Source of the DNA: Mycetocola_B reblochoni
Lineage (GTDB): Bacteria; Actinomycetota; Actinomycetes; Actinomycetales; Microbacteriaceae
Reading direction: 5' to 3'
Assembly: GCF_003667525.1 (NCBI RefSeq)
Contig: NZ_RCUW01000007.1
Location: 77,435 to 141,434, forward strand
Length of the DNA stretch: 64,000 nt
Shown piece after piece: positions 53,529-63,999 of this stretch (position 1 is its first letter; every line of letters begins with the position of its first letter). Below the pieces are notes generated by a model, which made no database searches, was not told where the DNA came from, and worked only from the letters and a program-made list of their open reading frames with translations. Made by a program: the position numbers and the translations under genes.

Positions 53529-54446
53529 TCAGGACCTGGCGCGCGGGTGGGCCGTGCTGTACATGTCCCTGAGCGCGTCCGCCGTCACGAGGGTGTAGAT
53601 CTGCGTCGTCGCGACCGAGGAGTGGCCGAGCAGCTCCTGCACGACGCGCACGTCCGCCCCGCCCTGGAGGAGGTGCGTGGCGAAGGAATGCCGCAGGGTG
53701 TGCGGCGAGACCTCGTCGGCGATGCCCGCGCGCTCGGCGGCGGCGCGGATGACGAGCCAGGCGCTCTGCCTGCTCAGCCGCTGGCCGCGCTGGCCGAGGA
53801 ACACCGCGGCCGGCTCCCTCGCGGACGCGGCCAGGGCCGGCCGTCCCCTGACCAGGTACTCGTCCATCGCCGCCCTGGCGTACGAGCCGACGGGGACGAT
53901 GCGCTCCTTGCGACCCTTGCCGAGCAGCCGGAGCAGCTCGCCGTCGGCGAGGTCGTCGACGTCGAGGGCGACGGCCTCGCTGATGCGCGCGCCCGTGGCG
54001 TAGAGGAGCTCCAGCAGGGCACGGTCGCGCAGCCGCACCGGATCGGGGCTGTCGGCGACCGGCTCGACGGCGGCGAGGAGCGCCGACACCTGGTCGTGGC
54101 TGAGCGGGTGGGGCAACCGCGACGGCTGGGAGGGCGGCCGGACCCGCTCGGAGGGGTCGGGCGCGGCGGGGTCCTCCTCCGACACGAAGCGGTGCAGCCC
54201 CCTGACGGCGGAGAGCAGCCGGGCGCGCGAGGACGGCGCCAGCGGCGCGGCGCCCGTGGCACGGGAGGCGAGGAAGCGCTCGACCTGCTCGGCCGACACG
54301 GCCCCGAGCTCCTCGACGCCCTCCCCCGCGAGCCAGTCCACGTAGCCGCCCAGGTCCCTGCGGTACGCGGAGACGGTGTGCGGGCTCAGCCCGCGCTCGA
54401 CGGTGATGTGCCGCAGGTAGCGGTCGAGCTCGGTCCGCGCCTGCAC
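53529..54446 (-). CDS. xerD: Tyrosine recombinase XerD
   Basis: 305 aa, the usual XerD length, from the GTG at 54446 that lies 4 bp past the Nudix stop; a longer frame upstream is not coding. N-terminal RYLRHITVERGLSPHTVSAYRRDLGGYVDWL, catalytic ARISEAVALDVDD (Arg), SPHTLRHSFATHLLQGGADVRVVQELLGHSSVATTQIYTLV (H-R, H, Tyr). It resolves chromosome dimers with XerC at dif. The next gene downstream, parA, is 101 bp away; that gap shows nothing notable. Confidence 0.95.
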   Translation of the reverse strand: MQARTELDRYLRHITVERGLSPHTVSAYRRDLGGYVDWLAGEGVEELGAVSAEQVERFLASRATGAAPLAPSSRARLLSAVRGLHRFVSEEDPAAPDPSERVRPPSQPSRLPHPLSHDQVSALLAAVEPVADSPDPVRLRDRALLELLYATGARISEAVALDVDDLADGELLRLLGKGRKERIVPVGSYARAAMDEYLVRGRPALAASAREPAAVFLGQRGQRLSRQSAWLVIRAAAERAGIADEVSPHTLRHSFATHLLQGGADVRVVQELLGHSSVATTQIYTLVTADALRDMYSTAHPRARS

Positions 54447-54450
54447 GGGG

Positions 54451-55095
54451 TCAGCGGCCGCCGCGGGGCGAGCCAGGCCAGGGCGTGTCCAGCGGGGGCA
54501 GGCCGGACCAGCCGGACTCGGCGGCCAAGTGCGCGTGGAGCAGTGCCAGCTGCAGGATGGAGTTGTGCAGCCGGTTGCCACGGACGGCGGCGATCGCCTC
54601 GTCCAGCGGCAGCCACCGCGTCACGATGTCGGCTTCCTCCTCCGTGCGCTCGAACGCCTCGGCGGCGGCGGCGAGACCGCGCGCCAGGTAGATGCGCACG
54701 TACTCGTCGCTGCCGCCGGGCGAGGTCGCGAAGTCGGTCAGCAACGCCCAGTCCTCGGCGACGAGGTCGGCCTCCTCGGCGAGCTCCCGCTTCGCCGCGG
54801 CCAGCGGGTCCTCACCGGCGACATCGAGCAGCCCGGCCGGGATCTCCCACTCGCGGGACCGGATCGGGTGGCGGTACTGCTGGATCAGAAGCACCCTGCC
54901 CTGCCCGTCGAGGGCGAGCACGGCGACGGCACCGGTGTGGTCGACGAAGTCCCGCCGAATGCTCGCGCCGTTGTAGTCGAAGTTCTCGCTCCTGATGTCC
55001 CAGACGGCTCCGGTGAACACCCGCTCCGAGCGGGTCACGGTGACCGTGGTCGGCTCGTCGGCGAGCAGGGCGTCGTCGCCGGGCACCTCAGTCAC
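54451..55095 (-). CDS. Nudix hydrolase, ADP-ribose pyrophosphatase type
   Basis: 214 aa from a GTG. The Nudix box is GLLDVAGEDPLAAAKRELAEEADL (about residues 88-111), preceded by VLLIQQYRHPIRSREWEIPAG and followed by SPGGSDEYVRIYLARGL, the pattern of ADP-ribose pyrophosphatases (NudF-like). Hydrolyses ADP-ribose or related nucleotide sugars. Its place between pyrG and xerD is conserved in actinobacteria. Overlaps pyrG by 8 bp. Confidence 0.92.
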   Translation of the reverse strand: MTEVPGDDALLADEPTTVTVTRSERVFTGAVWDIRSENFDYNGASIRRDFVDHTGAVAVLALDGQGRVLLIQQYRHPIRSREWEIPAGLLDVAGEDPLAAAKRELAEEADLVAEDWALLTDFATSPGGSDEYVRIYLARGLAAAAEAFERTEEEADIVTRWLPLDEAIAAVRGNRLHNSILQLALLHAHLAAESGWSGLPPLDTPWPGSPRGGR

Positions 55096-56794
55096 CGTTC
55101 ACCTCGAACAGCAGCGCGCTCTTCTGGCGGTCGAGCGCCGCGGCGACAAGGCCCCGGAACAGCGGGTGGGCCCTGTTCGGTCGCGACCGCAGCTCCGGGT
55201 GGGCCTGCGTCGCAATGTAGAAGGGGTGCGCCTCACGCGGCAGCTCGACGAACTCGACGAGCTGCCCGTCGGGGCTCGTCCCGGAGAACTCCAGTCCGGC
55301 GAGGGCGATCTGGTCGCGGAAGGCGTTGTTCACCTCGTAGCGGTGGCGGTGGCGCTCGGTGACGTCGGTCGAGCCGTACAGCTCCGCCGCGAGCGAGCCC
55401 TCGCCCAGGTGGGCGGCGTACTCGCCCAGCCGCATCGTCCCGCCGAGGTCGCCTCCGTCGATGATCTGGACCTGCTCCGCCATCGTCGCGATCACGGGGT
55501 AGGCGGTGTCCTCGTCGAACTCGGTGGAGCTGGCGCCCTCGAGCCCGGCGACGTTGCGCGCGTACTCGATGACCATGCACTGCATGCCCAGGCAGAGGCC
55601 GAGGGTGGGGATGCCGTTCTCGCGGGCGAAGCGCAGCGCGCCGAGCTTGCCCTCGATGCCGCGGATGCCGAAGCCGCCGGGAACGCAGATCGCGTCCAGG
55701 CCGGACAGCGCCTTCGCCGCTCCCTCCGCGCTCTCCAGCGTGTCGGAGGCGATCCAGGAGATGGCGACCTTGGTGTTGTTGGCGAAGCCGCCGGCGCGCA
55801 GTGCCTCGGTCACCGACAGGTAGGCGTCCGGCAGGTCGATGTACTTTCCGACCAGGCCGATCGTGACCTCGTGCGCGGGCTCGTGGACGGCCTTGAGCAG
55901 CGGCTCCCAGCCGCTCCAGTCCACCTCGGCGGCCTGACGCAGCTCCAGCTGGTCGATGATGTAGCTGTCGAGCCCCTGCGAGTGCAGCATCTCGGGGATG
56001 TCATAGATGGAGGCGGCGTCGGTGGCGTTGACCACGCCCGCCTCGTCCACGTCGCACATGAGCGCGATCTTGCGCTTGTTGGACTCGGAGACGGGGCGGT
56101 CGCTGCGCAGCACGAGCGCGTCGGGCTGGATCCCGATCGAGCGGAGCGCGGCGACGGAGTGCTGGGTGGGCTTGGTCTTCTGCTCGCCGGACGCGCCCAT
56201 GTAGGGCACGAGCGACACGTGCACGAAGAAGCAGTTCTTCCGCCCCAGCTCGTGGCGGATCTGCCGGGCCGACTCGATGAACGGCTGCGACTCGATGTCG
56301 CCGACGGTTCCGCCGATCTCGGTGATGATGACGTCGGGGCGACGCTCCCCCGGCTCGGTCGGCTCCTGCGCCTGGAGGCGCATGCGCCGCTTGATCTCGT
56401 CCGTGATGTGCGGGATCACCTGGACGGTGTCGCCGAGGTACTCGCCCCTGCGCTCCTTGGCGATGACGGTCGAGTAGATCTGACCCGTGGTGACGTTCGC
56501 CGCCTGGTCGAGGTTGATGTCGAGGAAGCGCTCGTAGTGCCCGATGTCCAGGTCGGTCTCGGCGCCGTCGTCGGTGACGAACACCTCGCCGTGCTGGAAC
56601 GGGTTCATCGTGCCCGGGTCGACGTTGAGGTAGGGGTCGAGCTTCTGCATCACCACGTGCAGACCCCTCGCAGTGAGGAGGTTGCCGAGACTGGCCGCCG
56701 TGAGGCCCTTCCCGAGGGAGGAGACGACACCGCCCGTCACGAAGATGTGCTTGGTCGTTTCGCTGGAAAGGCCCGCTTCAGAATTGTTCACCAC
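55088..56794 (-). CDS. pyrG: CTP synthase
   Basis: 568 aa. Amidoligase domain from residue about 10: TKHIFVTGGVVSSLGKGLTAASLG, PYLNVDPGTMNPFQHGEVFVTDDGAETDLDIGHYERF and GTVGDIESQPFIE. The C-terminal class-I glutamine amidotransferase has GGFGIRG, GLCLGMQC with the catalytic Cys near 400, and HPEL...HPLF with the His/Glu pair. It makes CTP from UTP and glutamine. Start at one of two adjacent GTGs (56794 or 56791); AGGA lies 9 bp before the first. An upstream ATG at 56815 is less likely because related proteins begin near VVNNSEAGL. Confidence 0.97.
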   Translation of the reverse strand: MVNNSEAGLSSETTKHIFVTGGVVSSLGKGLTAASLGNLLTARGLHVVMQKLDPYLNVDPGTMNPFQHGEVFVTDDGAETDLDIGHYERFLDINLDQAANVTTGQIYSTVIAKERRGEYLGDTVQVIPHITDEIKRRMRLQAQEPTEPGERRPDVIITEIGGTVGDIESQPFIESARQIRHELGRKNCFFVHVSLVPYMGASGEQKTKPTQHSVAALRSIGIQPDALVLRSDRPVSESNKRKIALMCDVDEAGVVNATDAASIYDIPEMLHSQGLDSYIIDQLELRQAAEVDWSGWEPLLKAVHEPAHEVTIGLVGKYIDLPDAYLSVTEALRAGGFANNTKVAISWIASDTLESAEGAAKALSGLDAICVPGGFGIRGIEGKLGALRFARENGIPTLGLCLGMQCMVIEYARNVAGLEGASSTEFDEDTAYPVIATMAEQVQIIDGGDLGGTMRLGEYAAHLGEGSLAAELYGSTDVTERHRHRYEVNNAFRDQIALAGLEFSGTSPDGQLVEFVELPREAHPFYIATQAHPELRSRPNRAHPLFRGLVAAALDRQKSALLFEVNGD

Positions 56795-56881
56795 GGGCTT
56801 CAATCCTAACAGCACATCCGCGCTGAGCCAACGGCTTCGGGCGGAGCGCGTCAGCGCTCCCCGTGCCGCGGCCCGCCGGAC

Positions 56882-58615
56882 TCAGTCCCGTTCGGACGAC
56901 GCCCGCGCGCGCTCCTGCTCGCCCAGCTCGAGGAGCTCTGCGGCGTGATCGACCGCCGACTGCGACTCCGCGAGACCGGACAGCAGGCGGGCCATCTCCT
57001 CGCGGCGCTCGTCCCCGGCGAGCTGACGCACACTCGAGCTCGTCACCGTCCCGTCGCTCGACTTGACGACGGAGAGGTGGTTGCCGGCGAAGGCAGCGAC
57101 CTGAGCGAGGTGGGTGACGACGATGACCTGGGCGTTCCGGGCGAGCCGTGCCAGGCGCCGGCCGATCTCGATGGCGGCTGCTCCCCCCACTCCGGCGTCG
57201 ACCTCGTCGAACACGAACGTCGGCACGGGGTCCGACCCGGCGATCACCACCTCGAGCGCCAGCATCACCCGGGACAGCTCTCCCCCCGACGCACCGCGCC
57301 CGAGCGGCCGCGGCTGGGCTCCCGCGTGCGGTGTCAGCAGCAGAGCGACCTGCTCGGCACCGTCCGGCCCCGGCTCCTCGCGCGGGATCAGCTCCACCTG
57401 CAGCGTGGCGTCGGGCATCGCCAGCGCGGTCAGCTCCTCGCTGACCCCCCCGGCCAGGCGCTCAGCGGCCGTCCGGCGCAGAGCGGTCAGCTCCTCCGCC
57501 CGCGCGGCCCGTTCGGCGACGGCCGCGTCGAGCTCCTCGCGGAGCGCGGCCACCCGGTCGTCGTCGCCGTCGAGTTCGACCAGCCGCTCCACGCCCCTGC
57601 GGTTGAGCTCGTGAACCTCGGGCAGCCCCGGCCCGTAGCGGCGCATGAGCTCCCCCAGTTCGGCCCGACGCTCGTGAAGCTGCTCGAGCTCGCTCGGCGC
57701 GCTCGCATCGAGGTCGCCGAGGTAACGCGCCAGCTCCGTCGCCGCATCCGCGGCCTGGATCGCCAGTCCCGCGAGTGTCTGCGCGATCTCGGCCGCAGCG
57801 GGGTCGTCGACGCTGACCCGTTCCGCCTCACGTTGGGCCTCGTCGAGCAGCCCCGTCGCGCTGATGCCCGTCCCCTCCTCGTCGCGCAGCAGTGCGAGAG
57901 CACGGGCGGCGCCCGCACGCAGCGCCTCGATGTTGCTGAGCCGCTGGATCTGCTCGTCGAGCTGACGGTCCTCGCCGTCCTGGGGGTCGACGGCCTCGAT
58001 CGCCTCGAGCGCGGCACGCAGCCGTTCGGCCTCCGCCCGCCGCTCGTCCCTGTCCGCGACGAGCGCGTCGTGCTCGTCGCCGAGTGTCTTCACCCGGTGG
58101 TGGGCGTGCTGGTAGCGCTCCCGCGCGGCGGCGACCTCCGGGCCACCGAAGCGATCGAGCACCGCCCGCTGCGCTCCCTCCCCCGTCAACCGGATCTGGT
58201 CGGACTGGCCGTGGACGGCGACGAGCTGCTCGCCGAGCTCGACGAGAACCGCCGCGGGGGCGCTGCGCCCTCCGACGCTCGCCCTGCTCCGGCCGCCGGC
58301 CGCGATCGTCCTCGTCACGATGAGCTCGGAGACCGAACCGTCGTCGACGGGGTCGAGGTCGCCGCCGCTCTCGCGCACCCGCTCGGCGGCCGGCCCCTCC
58401 GACGGCACGATCCAGCTGCCCTCGACGATCGCCCGCTCCGCACCGACCCGCACCGCCGCGTTGTCGGCCTTCGCTCCTCTGAGCAGACCGAGCGCGTTCA
58501 CGACCATCGTCTTTCCCGCGCCGGTCTCACCGGTGATCGCGGTGAACCCCGGCCCCAGGGGCAGTGTGGCGTCCTGGATGACGCCGAGGTCGCTGATCCG
58601 GATCTCCTCAATCAT
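56882..58615 (-). CDS. recN: DNA repair protein RecN
   Basis: 577 aa SMC-like ATPase. The Walker A ITGETGAGKTMVVNALGLLRG follows the start MIEEIRISDLGVI. Long coiled-coil arms run from about residue 165 to 390. Toward the end come the signature LGRGASGGELSRVMLALEVVI, Walker B TFVFDEVDAGVGGAAAIEIGRRL and VIVVTHLAQVAAFAGNHLSV. It organises double-strand breaks for recombination. Its start overlaps the nadK stop by 8 bp. Confidence 0.97.
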   Translation of the reverse strand: MIEEIRISDLGVIQDATLPLGPGFTAITGETGAGKTMVVNALGLLRGAKADNAAVRVGAERAIVEGSWIVPSEGPAAERVRESGGDLDPVDDGSVSELIVTRTIAAGGRSRASVGGRSAPAAVLVELGEQLVAVHGQSDQIRLTGEGAQRAVLDRFGGPEVAAARERYQHAHHRVKTLGDEHDALVADRDERRAEAERLRAALEAIEAVDPQDGEDRQLDEQIQRLSNIEALRAGAARALALLRDEEGTGISATGLLDEAQREAERVSVDDPAAAEIAQTLAGLAIQAADAATELARYLGDLDASAPSELEQLHERRAELGELMRRYGPGLPEVHELNRRGVERLVELDGDDDRVAALREELDAAVAERAARAEELTALRRTAAERLAGGVSEELTALAMPDATLQVELIPREEPGPDGAEQVALLLTPHAGAQPRPLGRGASGGELSRVMLALEVVIAGSDPVPTFVFDEVDAGVGGAAAIEIGRRLARLARNAQVIVVTHLAQVAAFAGNHLSVVKSSDGTVTSSSVRQLAGDERREEMARLLSGLAESQSAVDHAAELLELGEQERARASSERD

Positions 58616-59521
58616 TGTCGACCGGCCCCCTCCAGCCCGAGATCGGCAGATGGAACTTCTGCACCAGCCGATCGGTGAACGGTCCCTCGTGCAGCCTGGC
58701 CAGTCGAACCGGCAGCGGCGACCTGCTGACGACGACCTCGGCCCCCGGCGAGAGGTCGTAGGTCCTCCGGCCGTCGGCCCACAGCACGGCCCTGGCTTGG
58801 GAGCGGTCGAGGACGCGCAGCGACAGCGTCGAGTTGGGCGCGACGACGATCGGACGGGCGAACAGCGCGTGCGCGCTCAGCGGGACCATCATGATGGCCT
58901 CGACGGTCGGCCAGATGACCGGCCCCCCGGCGGAGAATCCGTATGCGGTCGAGCCGGTCGGCGTCGAGAACACGACCCCGTCGCAGCCGAAGGACGACAG
59001 CGGTCGCTGGTCGACGGCGGTGAGCACCTCGAGCATGCGCTCCCTGCTCGCCTTCTCGACGGTCGCCTCGTTGAGCGCCCACGTCTCGTACACCGTCTCC
59101 CCGCGCTCGATCACCTGCACCGCGAGGGTGAACCGCTCCTCGACCCGGTAGTCGCGCGCGATGACCCGCTGCACGGCGGAGGGCAGGTGGTCGCGCTCGC
59201 TCTCCGCGAGGAAGCCGACGTGGCCGAGGTTCACCCCCAGCAGCGGAACCGTCGACCCCCTGACCTCCTCCGCGGCGCGCAGGATGGTGCCGTCGCCGCC
59301 GAGCACGATCACCAGTTCCAGCTCGGGAACGGTGACGTCGCGGCCGAGGATCAGGACATCGTCGAAGCCGGGGTCGTACTCCCTGATGTCGTCCGCTTCT
59401 TCCCTCCGGCACACCGGTCGTGCCCCCGCCTCGCGCAGCCGGGTGATCACCTCGATCGCGGCGACGATCGAGTCGGTCCTGCCGGTGTGGGCGAGGACCA
59501 GGATGTTGCGCTGTGCCGTCA

Positions 59522-59525
<4 letters not shown>
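58608..59525 (-). CDS. nadK: NAD kinase
   Basis: 305 aa. Motifs: VLGGDGTILRAAEEVRG (GGDG), GVNLGHVGFLAE, LNEATVEKASR and DGVVFSTPTGSTAYGFSAGGPVIWP, plus a C-terminal RLHEGPFTDRLVQKFHLPISGW, all as in bacterial NadK. It makes NADP+ from NAD+ with ATP or polyphosphate. The ATG at 59525 overlaps the tlyA stop (ATGA), which sets the start; a second ATG follows at once. Confidence 0.96.
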
Positions 59526-60381
<856 letters not shown>

Positions 60382-60385
<4 letters not shown>

Positions 60386-60537
60386 GACGGGCGCGGCCCC
60401 TGCGGGGCGTCGGCCGCATCGAGCCGGCGTTCCAGCTCAGCGACGGCCCGCTCGTACGCCGCCGCCCGCTCGTCGAGCGGGAGCTCGTCGATCAGCCCGG
60501 CCGATGTCAGCAGCGCGGAGGTGTCGTCGTTTGTCAC
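60382..60537 (-). CDS. Conserved-position 51-aa protein
   Basis: A GTG at 60537 opens a 51-aa frame, MTNDDTSALLTSAGLIDELP..., with a likely amphipathic helix at residues 21-42 (LDERAAAYERAVAELERRLD). It ends with an ATGA overlap with tlyA. Short, acidic-then-helical ORFs of this kind stand between the HAD gene and tlyA in many actinobacteria. The function is unknown. The 242 bp upstream of it (60538-60779) contain no gene I can support, only GC-rich inverted segments such as CCTCC/GGAGG. Confidence 0.75.
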
Positions 60538-60779
60538 TGTGCCAGTCTACCGACCGCCTCCGGCGGAGGTGGTGGTCCCGGACGGCAAGCCGTCGTCACC
60601 GCCGATCAGCACGCCGGGCCGGTCAGCCGGACAGTTCCCCGATCGGTCAGCCGCACAGCCATACGCCAGTCGCCACGCGAGTCGATCCGTCGGCGCGCAT
60701 TACGACTGCCGCACCAACCACCGCCCCGCCCGCGGCGCCCGAACAGGCACCGCGGGCCGGCAAGGAACAGCGCGGGCGA

Positions 60780-61799
60780 TCAGCTGTACAGCCGCTCCGG
60801 GACGTTGAAGCCGAAGATCGCCCGACCGGAGTTCCAGATCACCGCGCAGGCGGCGCGAAGCAGATCGATCCCGGCGTCGCCCTCCCTGTCGATGATCACG
60901 TCGGCGCCATCGATCCGAACCACCGCGTCGCCGACCTGAGCGACCGCGCCGCCGCGGCTCAGCCGTGTCGCCGGGTAGGGCTCGTGGAGCTGCCTGAGGT
61001 CGTCGAGGATGAAGTCCGGCCGCGATCCCTGCCCGGCGGCGAGCACGTGCTTCGCCTTGTCGATCCCGGTCAGCACCAGGGACGACGTCATCCCTGCCCG
61101 CTGCGCGCCGAGGATGTCGGTGTCGAGCCTGTCGCCGATGAACAAGGGCGCGACGGCGCCGAATCGGCGGACAGCCTCGTCGAAGATGGGGACCTCCGGC
61201 TTGCCCGCGACCGTCGCGAGCCGGCCGATCGCGGTGTGCACCGCGGAGACGAGCGTGCCGTTCCCCGGGGCGATGCCGCGCGCCTGTGGGATGGTCCAGT
61301 CCGTGTTGGTGGCGATCCAGGGCAGCTCAGGCTGCCCGGGACGCTCCTGCAGGACGAAGGCGGCCTCGGCCAGGTCCGTCCAGGAGACGTGCGGGGCGAA
61401 GCCCTGCACCACGGCGCGAGGCTCGTCCGCCGCCGTGCGGGTCACCACGAAGCCCGCCTTCTCGACCTCCACGACCAGCCCCTCGCCGCCGACGACAAGC
61501 ACCGTCGACCCCGGATCCACGACGTCGGCGAGCAGCCGGACCGCCGCCTGCGGGCTCGTGACCACGTCGGAGGGCGCGACGCTCAGCCCGAGGGAGCTCA
61601 GGTGCTCGGCGACCGAGGCATCCGTCCGCGACGCGTTGTTGGTGATGTAGCCGAGCCGACGGCCCTCCCCCGCACGGTTGAGCGATTCGACCGCGTGCGG
61701 GATGGCCCCCGCTCCGGCATACACCACGCCGTCGAGGTCGGACAGCACGACGTCGACGCCGTCGAGAGGGGTCGGCGGCGTCTTGCTGAACAGCCCCAT
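60780..61799 (-). CDS. HAD-superfamily IIA hydrolase (NagD-like)
   Basis: 339 aa. HAD motif I DLDGVVYAG near residue 21, LGYITNNASRT with motif II, and the late IFDEAVRRFG plus FIGDRLDTDILGAQRAGMTSSLVLTG (motifs III/IV). The order with the C2A cap fits NagD/4-nitrophenyl-phosphatase-type phosphatases. An added C-terminal 60 residues (AVAQVGDAVVRIDGADVIID...) form an extra domain seen in actinobacterial versions. ATG at 61799 overlaps the upstream stop by one base; a GTG at 61802 is an alternative. Confidence 0.92.
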   Translation of the reverse strand: MGLFSKTPPTPLDGVDVVLSDLDGVVYAGAGAIPHAVESLNRAGEGRRLGYITNNASRTDASVAEHLSSLGLSVAPSDVVTSPQAAVRLLADVVDPGSTVLVVGGEGLVVEVEKAGFVVTRTAADEPRAVVQGFAPHVSWTDLAEAAFVLQERPGQPELPWIATNTDWTIPQARGIAPGNGTLVSAVHTAIGRLATVAGKPEVPIFDEAVRRFGAVAPLFIGDRLDTDILGAQRAGMTSSLVLTGIDKAKHVLAAGQGSRPDFILDDLRQLHEPYPATRLSRGGAVAQVGDAVVRIDGADVIIDREGDAGIDLLRAACAVIWNSGRAIFGFNVPERLYS

Positions 61800-63790
61800 C
61801 ACTCGCCCCCGTCTCTGTCGGCGTCGCCGTCCCGCGCAGAACGCTCGTCACGCACGTCCGGGTCGTCACGCACGACGTCAGTGGGCGAGGGAGCCGCTGT
61901 CCCGACGCTGGGCGTATCGACCGCGAGACCCGGGGCCGCCCCTCCAGCGCCACCGTTCTCCGCGCCGCCGTCCGGCTCACCACCGTCCGGCTCACCACCG
62001 TCCGGCTCATCAGCGGAATCCGATGCGCCGTCCTGTGCAGCGACCGACGCGCCAGCGCTGTCGGCGTTCCCCGCCGGGCTGTCAGGCTCGACGTCAGCGG
62101 CCACAACCTCGACGGCCGTGTCAGCGTCATCGTCACTCTCAGCACCAGCACCAGCACCAGCACCAGCACCAGCACCAGCACCAGCACCAGCACCAGCACC
62201 AGCACCAGCACCAGCACCAGCATGCGGATCATCCGCGGGGTGGTCCACCTCGAAGATCTCCACGGTCTCCAGCTCGAATGCCCCCGACGCCTCCGCGACC
62301 GCCTCCGCCGCGATGACCGCGCGGCGGCTCCACTGGGCCGCCTCCTCGGTGCGACCGAGTTCGCCGAGCACCTCGGCATAGGCGAAGAAGAGGGAGGCGC
62401 TCCAGTCAAACGCCCTGTCCGGGTCCAGCTCGGGGATGCTCAGCTCCGCGAGCGCGAGCTCGGGGCTCCCCAGGTCCAGGCGTGCGCCGGACATGGCGAT
62501 GGCCAGGGCCACGCGGACGGCCGGCTCCAGCGCCGCTCGATCCACCGAGCGGCCGAGTTCCAGGCCGCGCTCCGGCCGACCGACACCGCGCTCACTATCG
62601 ACCATCAGCGGAACCTGTGCATCCGAGCCGGAGATACGTCGGAACGTCCGCAGTTCCCTCAGAGCGAGCGCATAGTCGCCCGTCTCGTATGCCGTGATCG
62701 CCAGCGTCTCGCGGACGACCGCCACGCGCCCCGCACGCCGACCGGCGGAGAGCGCATGCTGATGGGCCGCCGTGGGGTCCGTGTCGATCAGGTTGCCGGC
62801 CATCACCAGGTGACGCGCGACCCACTCCGCGTTCTCCTTGCTCAGCGTCTTCAGCTCCGCCCGGGCCACCTTGTCGAGCATCTGCGGCGTGACCGAGTCG
62901 GGGATGTCGGGGTCGTCGTGCCGCGGCCTCACCGAACGAAGTTCCCGGGCGCGCAACTCCTCTTCGGTGTACTCGCGTCCGTCTCTGTCGAATCGTTTCG
63001 GGTCGTTCCGGTCCTGCCGCCGGGTATCCGCCCCCCTCCCGGCGCCCTCGAACCGCCGTGGGGCGCCGTCGTACCGACGCTGTCCGTCGTCACCGCGGGC
63101 GTCGCGGCGCTGCGCCCCCGCCCGGCCACGGGACTCGTTTCCGCGCCCGCCGGCGCCAGCGCGGTCATCACGGCCGCACGAGGCAGCACCGCTCGGGAAC
63201 GACCGGCCGCCGCGACGGTCGCCAGCTGACGACGCATCGCCCCTGCCTCCATCGCCGCTCCAGCCATCATCGCGTCTTCCGTTTGCGCCCGCTCGCTGGT
63301 CGTTCCCGCGGTACCCGTCCGTGCGACGAGCCCCATCAGACGGACGGGAGCTAGCGCTCTCACGGCCGCCACGGAATGCCTGGCCGCCGTCATTCCCCTG
63401 GCGATGACCATCGTCACGACCGCCGTCGCGGCCCCGCGCAGTGCCGGCCGTGCCACGGGCGCCGAACGGCCGGTCATTGCCAGAGGTCGAACCACGGCCG
63501 CTGCCCGAACGGCCCGAACCGTCGAACCGAGAAGCGCCAGCCTTCTGACCGTCACTGTCCCGCTTCACGTCGGCACCCTGCCGCGTCTGGTTGGAGCCGA
63601 CGCGACCCGCGCCGCGGGGCTCCCCCCCGTCGCCACGACGCTTCACGTTCCGCCGTTCGCCCTGGTGGTCGCGGCGCCCCTGGCCTGCATCGGAGCGGCG
63701 TGCCGCCGAGTTGGGCTCACGGGAAGACGCAGGCGATGCATCCCCTTCACGACCAGACGGACGGGGGTTCTCATCGGGCTCAGTAGACAT
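61799..63790 (-). CDS. Large low-complexity protein with helical-repeat core
   Basis: 663 aa. The first 270 residues are a disordered Arg/Gly/Asp-rich region with repeated RGG-like and RRDD motifs. The centre (about 285-510) is helical and TPR-like: LSKENAEWVARHLVMAGNLIDTDPTAAHQHALSAGRRAGRVA and YETGDYALALRELRTFRRISG, with later PELALAELSIPELDPDRAFDWSASLFFAYAEVLGELGRTEEAAQWSRRA. The last 150 residues are acidic and contain an Ala-Gly dipeptide repeat. RGG/DG-rich flanks point to RNA or ribosome contact, and the gene stands next to the rRNA operon, but no function is established. It is a conserved neighbour of tlyA-nadK in Micrococcales. Confidence 0.85.
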   Translation of the reverse strand: MSTEPDENPRPSGREGDASPASSREPNSAARRSDAGQGRRDHQGERRNVKRRGDGGEPRGAGRVGSNQTRQGADVKRDSDGQKAGASRFDGSGRSGSGRGSTSGNDRPFGARGTAGTARGRDGGRDDGHRQGNDGGQAFRGGRESASSRPSDGARRTDGYRGNDQRAGANGRRDDGWSGDGGRGDASSAGDRRGGRSFPSGAASCGRDDRAGAGGRGNESRGRAGAQRRDARGDDGQRRYDGAPRRFEGAGRGADTRRQDRNDPKRFDRDGREYTEEELRARELRSVRPRHDDPDIPDSVTPQMLDKVARAELKTLSKENAEWVARHLVMAGNLIDTDPTAAHQHALSAGRRAGRVAVVRETLAITAYETGDYALALRELRTFRRISGSDAQVPLMVDSERGVGRPERGLELGRSVDRAALEPAVRVALAIAMSGARLDLGSPELALAELSIPELDPDRAFDWSASLFFAYAEVLGELGRTEEAAQWSRRAVIAAEAVAEASGAFELETVEIFEVDHPADDPHAGAGAGAGAGAGAGAGAGAGAGAGAGAESDDDADTAVEVVAADVEPDSPAGNADSAGASVAAQDGASDSADEPDGGEPDGGEPDGGAENGGAGGAAPGLAVDTPSVGTAAPSPTDVVRDDPDVRDERSARDGDADRDGGE
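62141..62220 (-). repeat. 13-fold hexanucleotide repeat coding for (Ala-Gly)n
   Basis: AGCACC repeats without error for 80 bp inside the large low-complexity gene and reads as Ala-Gly on the minus strand. Being a pure 6-bp repeat, length change by slippage would keep the frame. Confidence 0.95.
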
Positions 63791-63838
63791 GGCGACTCCT
63801 CAACGTACGTGGCACAACTCTATTGTCTTGTTAAACAG

Positions 63839-63869
63839 CGAATGGCCACCCCACTGGGGTGACCATTCG
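63839..63869 (-). terminator. rRNA operon terminator
   Basis: CGAATGGCCACCCC (63839-63852) and GGGGTGACCATTCG (63856-63869) form a 14-bp stem with one mismatch, 12 bp after the 5S gene, followed by a T-rich stretch on the minus strand. Confidence 0.85.
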
Positions 63870-63880
63870 ACCGAAATTAA

Positions 63881-63999
63881 GTCCGGCGGTGTCCTACTCT
63901 CCCACACGGTCCCCCGTGCAGTACCATCGGCGCAAAGAGTCTTAGCTTCCGGGTTCGGAATGTAACCGGGCGTTTCCCTCTCGCTATGGCCGCCGAAAC
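63881..63999 (-). rRNA. rrf: 5S ribosomal RNA
   Basis: On the minus strand the 119 nt begin GTTTCGGCGGCCATAGCG and end with GGACACCGCCGGAC. The internal blocks GAGGGAAACGCCCGGTTAC, CCGAACCCGGAAGCTAAG, and GATGGTACTGC are diagnostic of actinobacterial 5S rRNA, closest in memory to Microbacteriaceae. It is the 3' end of an rRNA operon that continues beyond the window. Confidence 0.96.
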
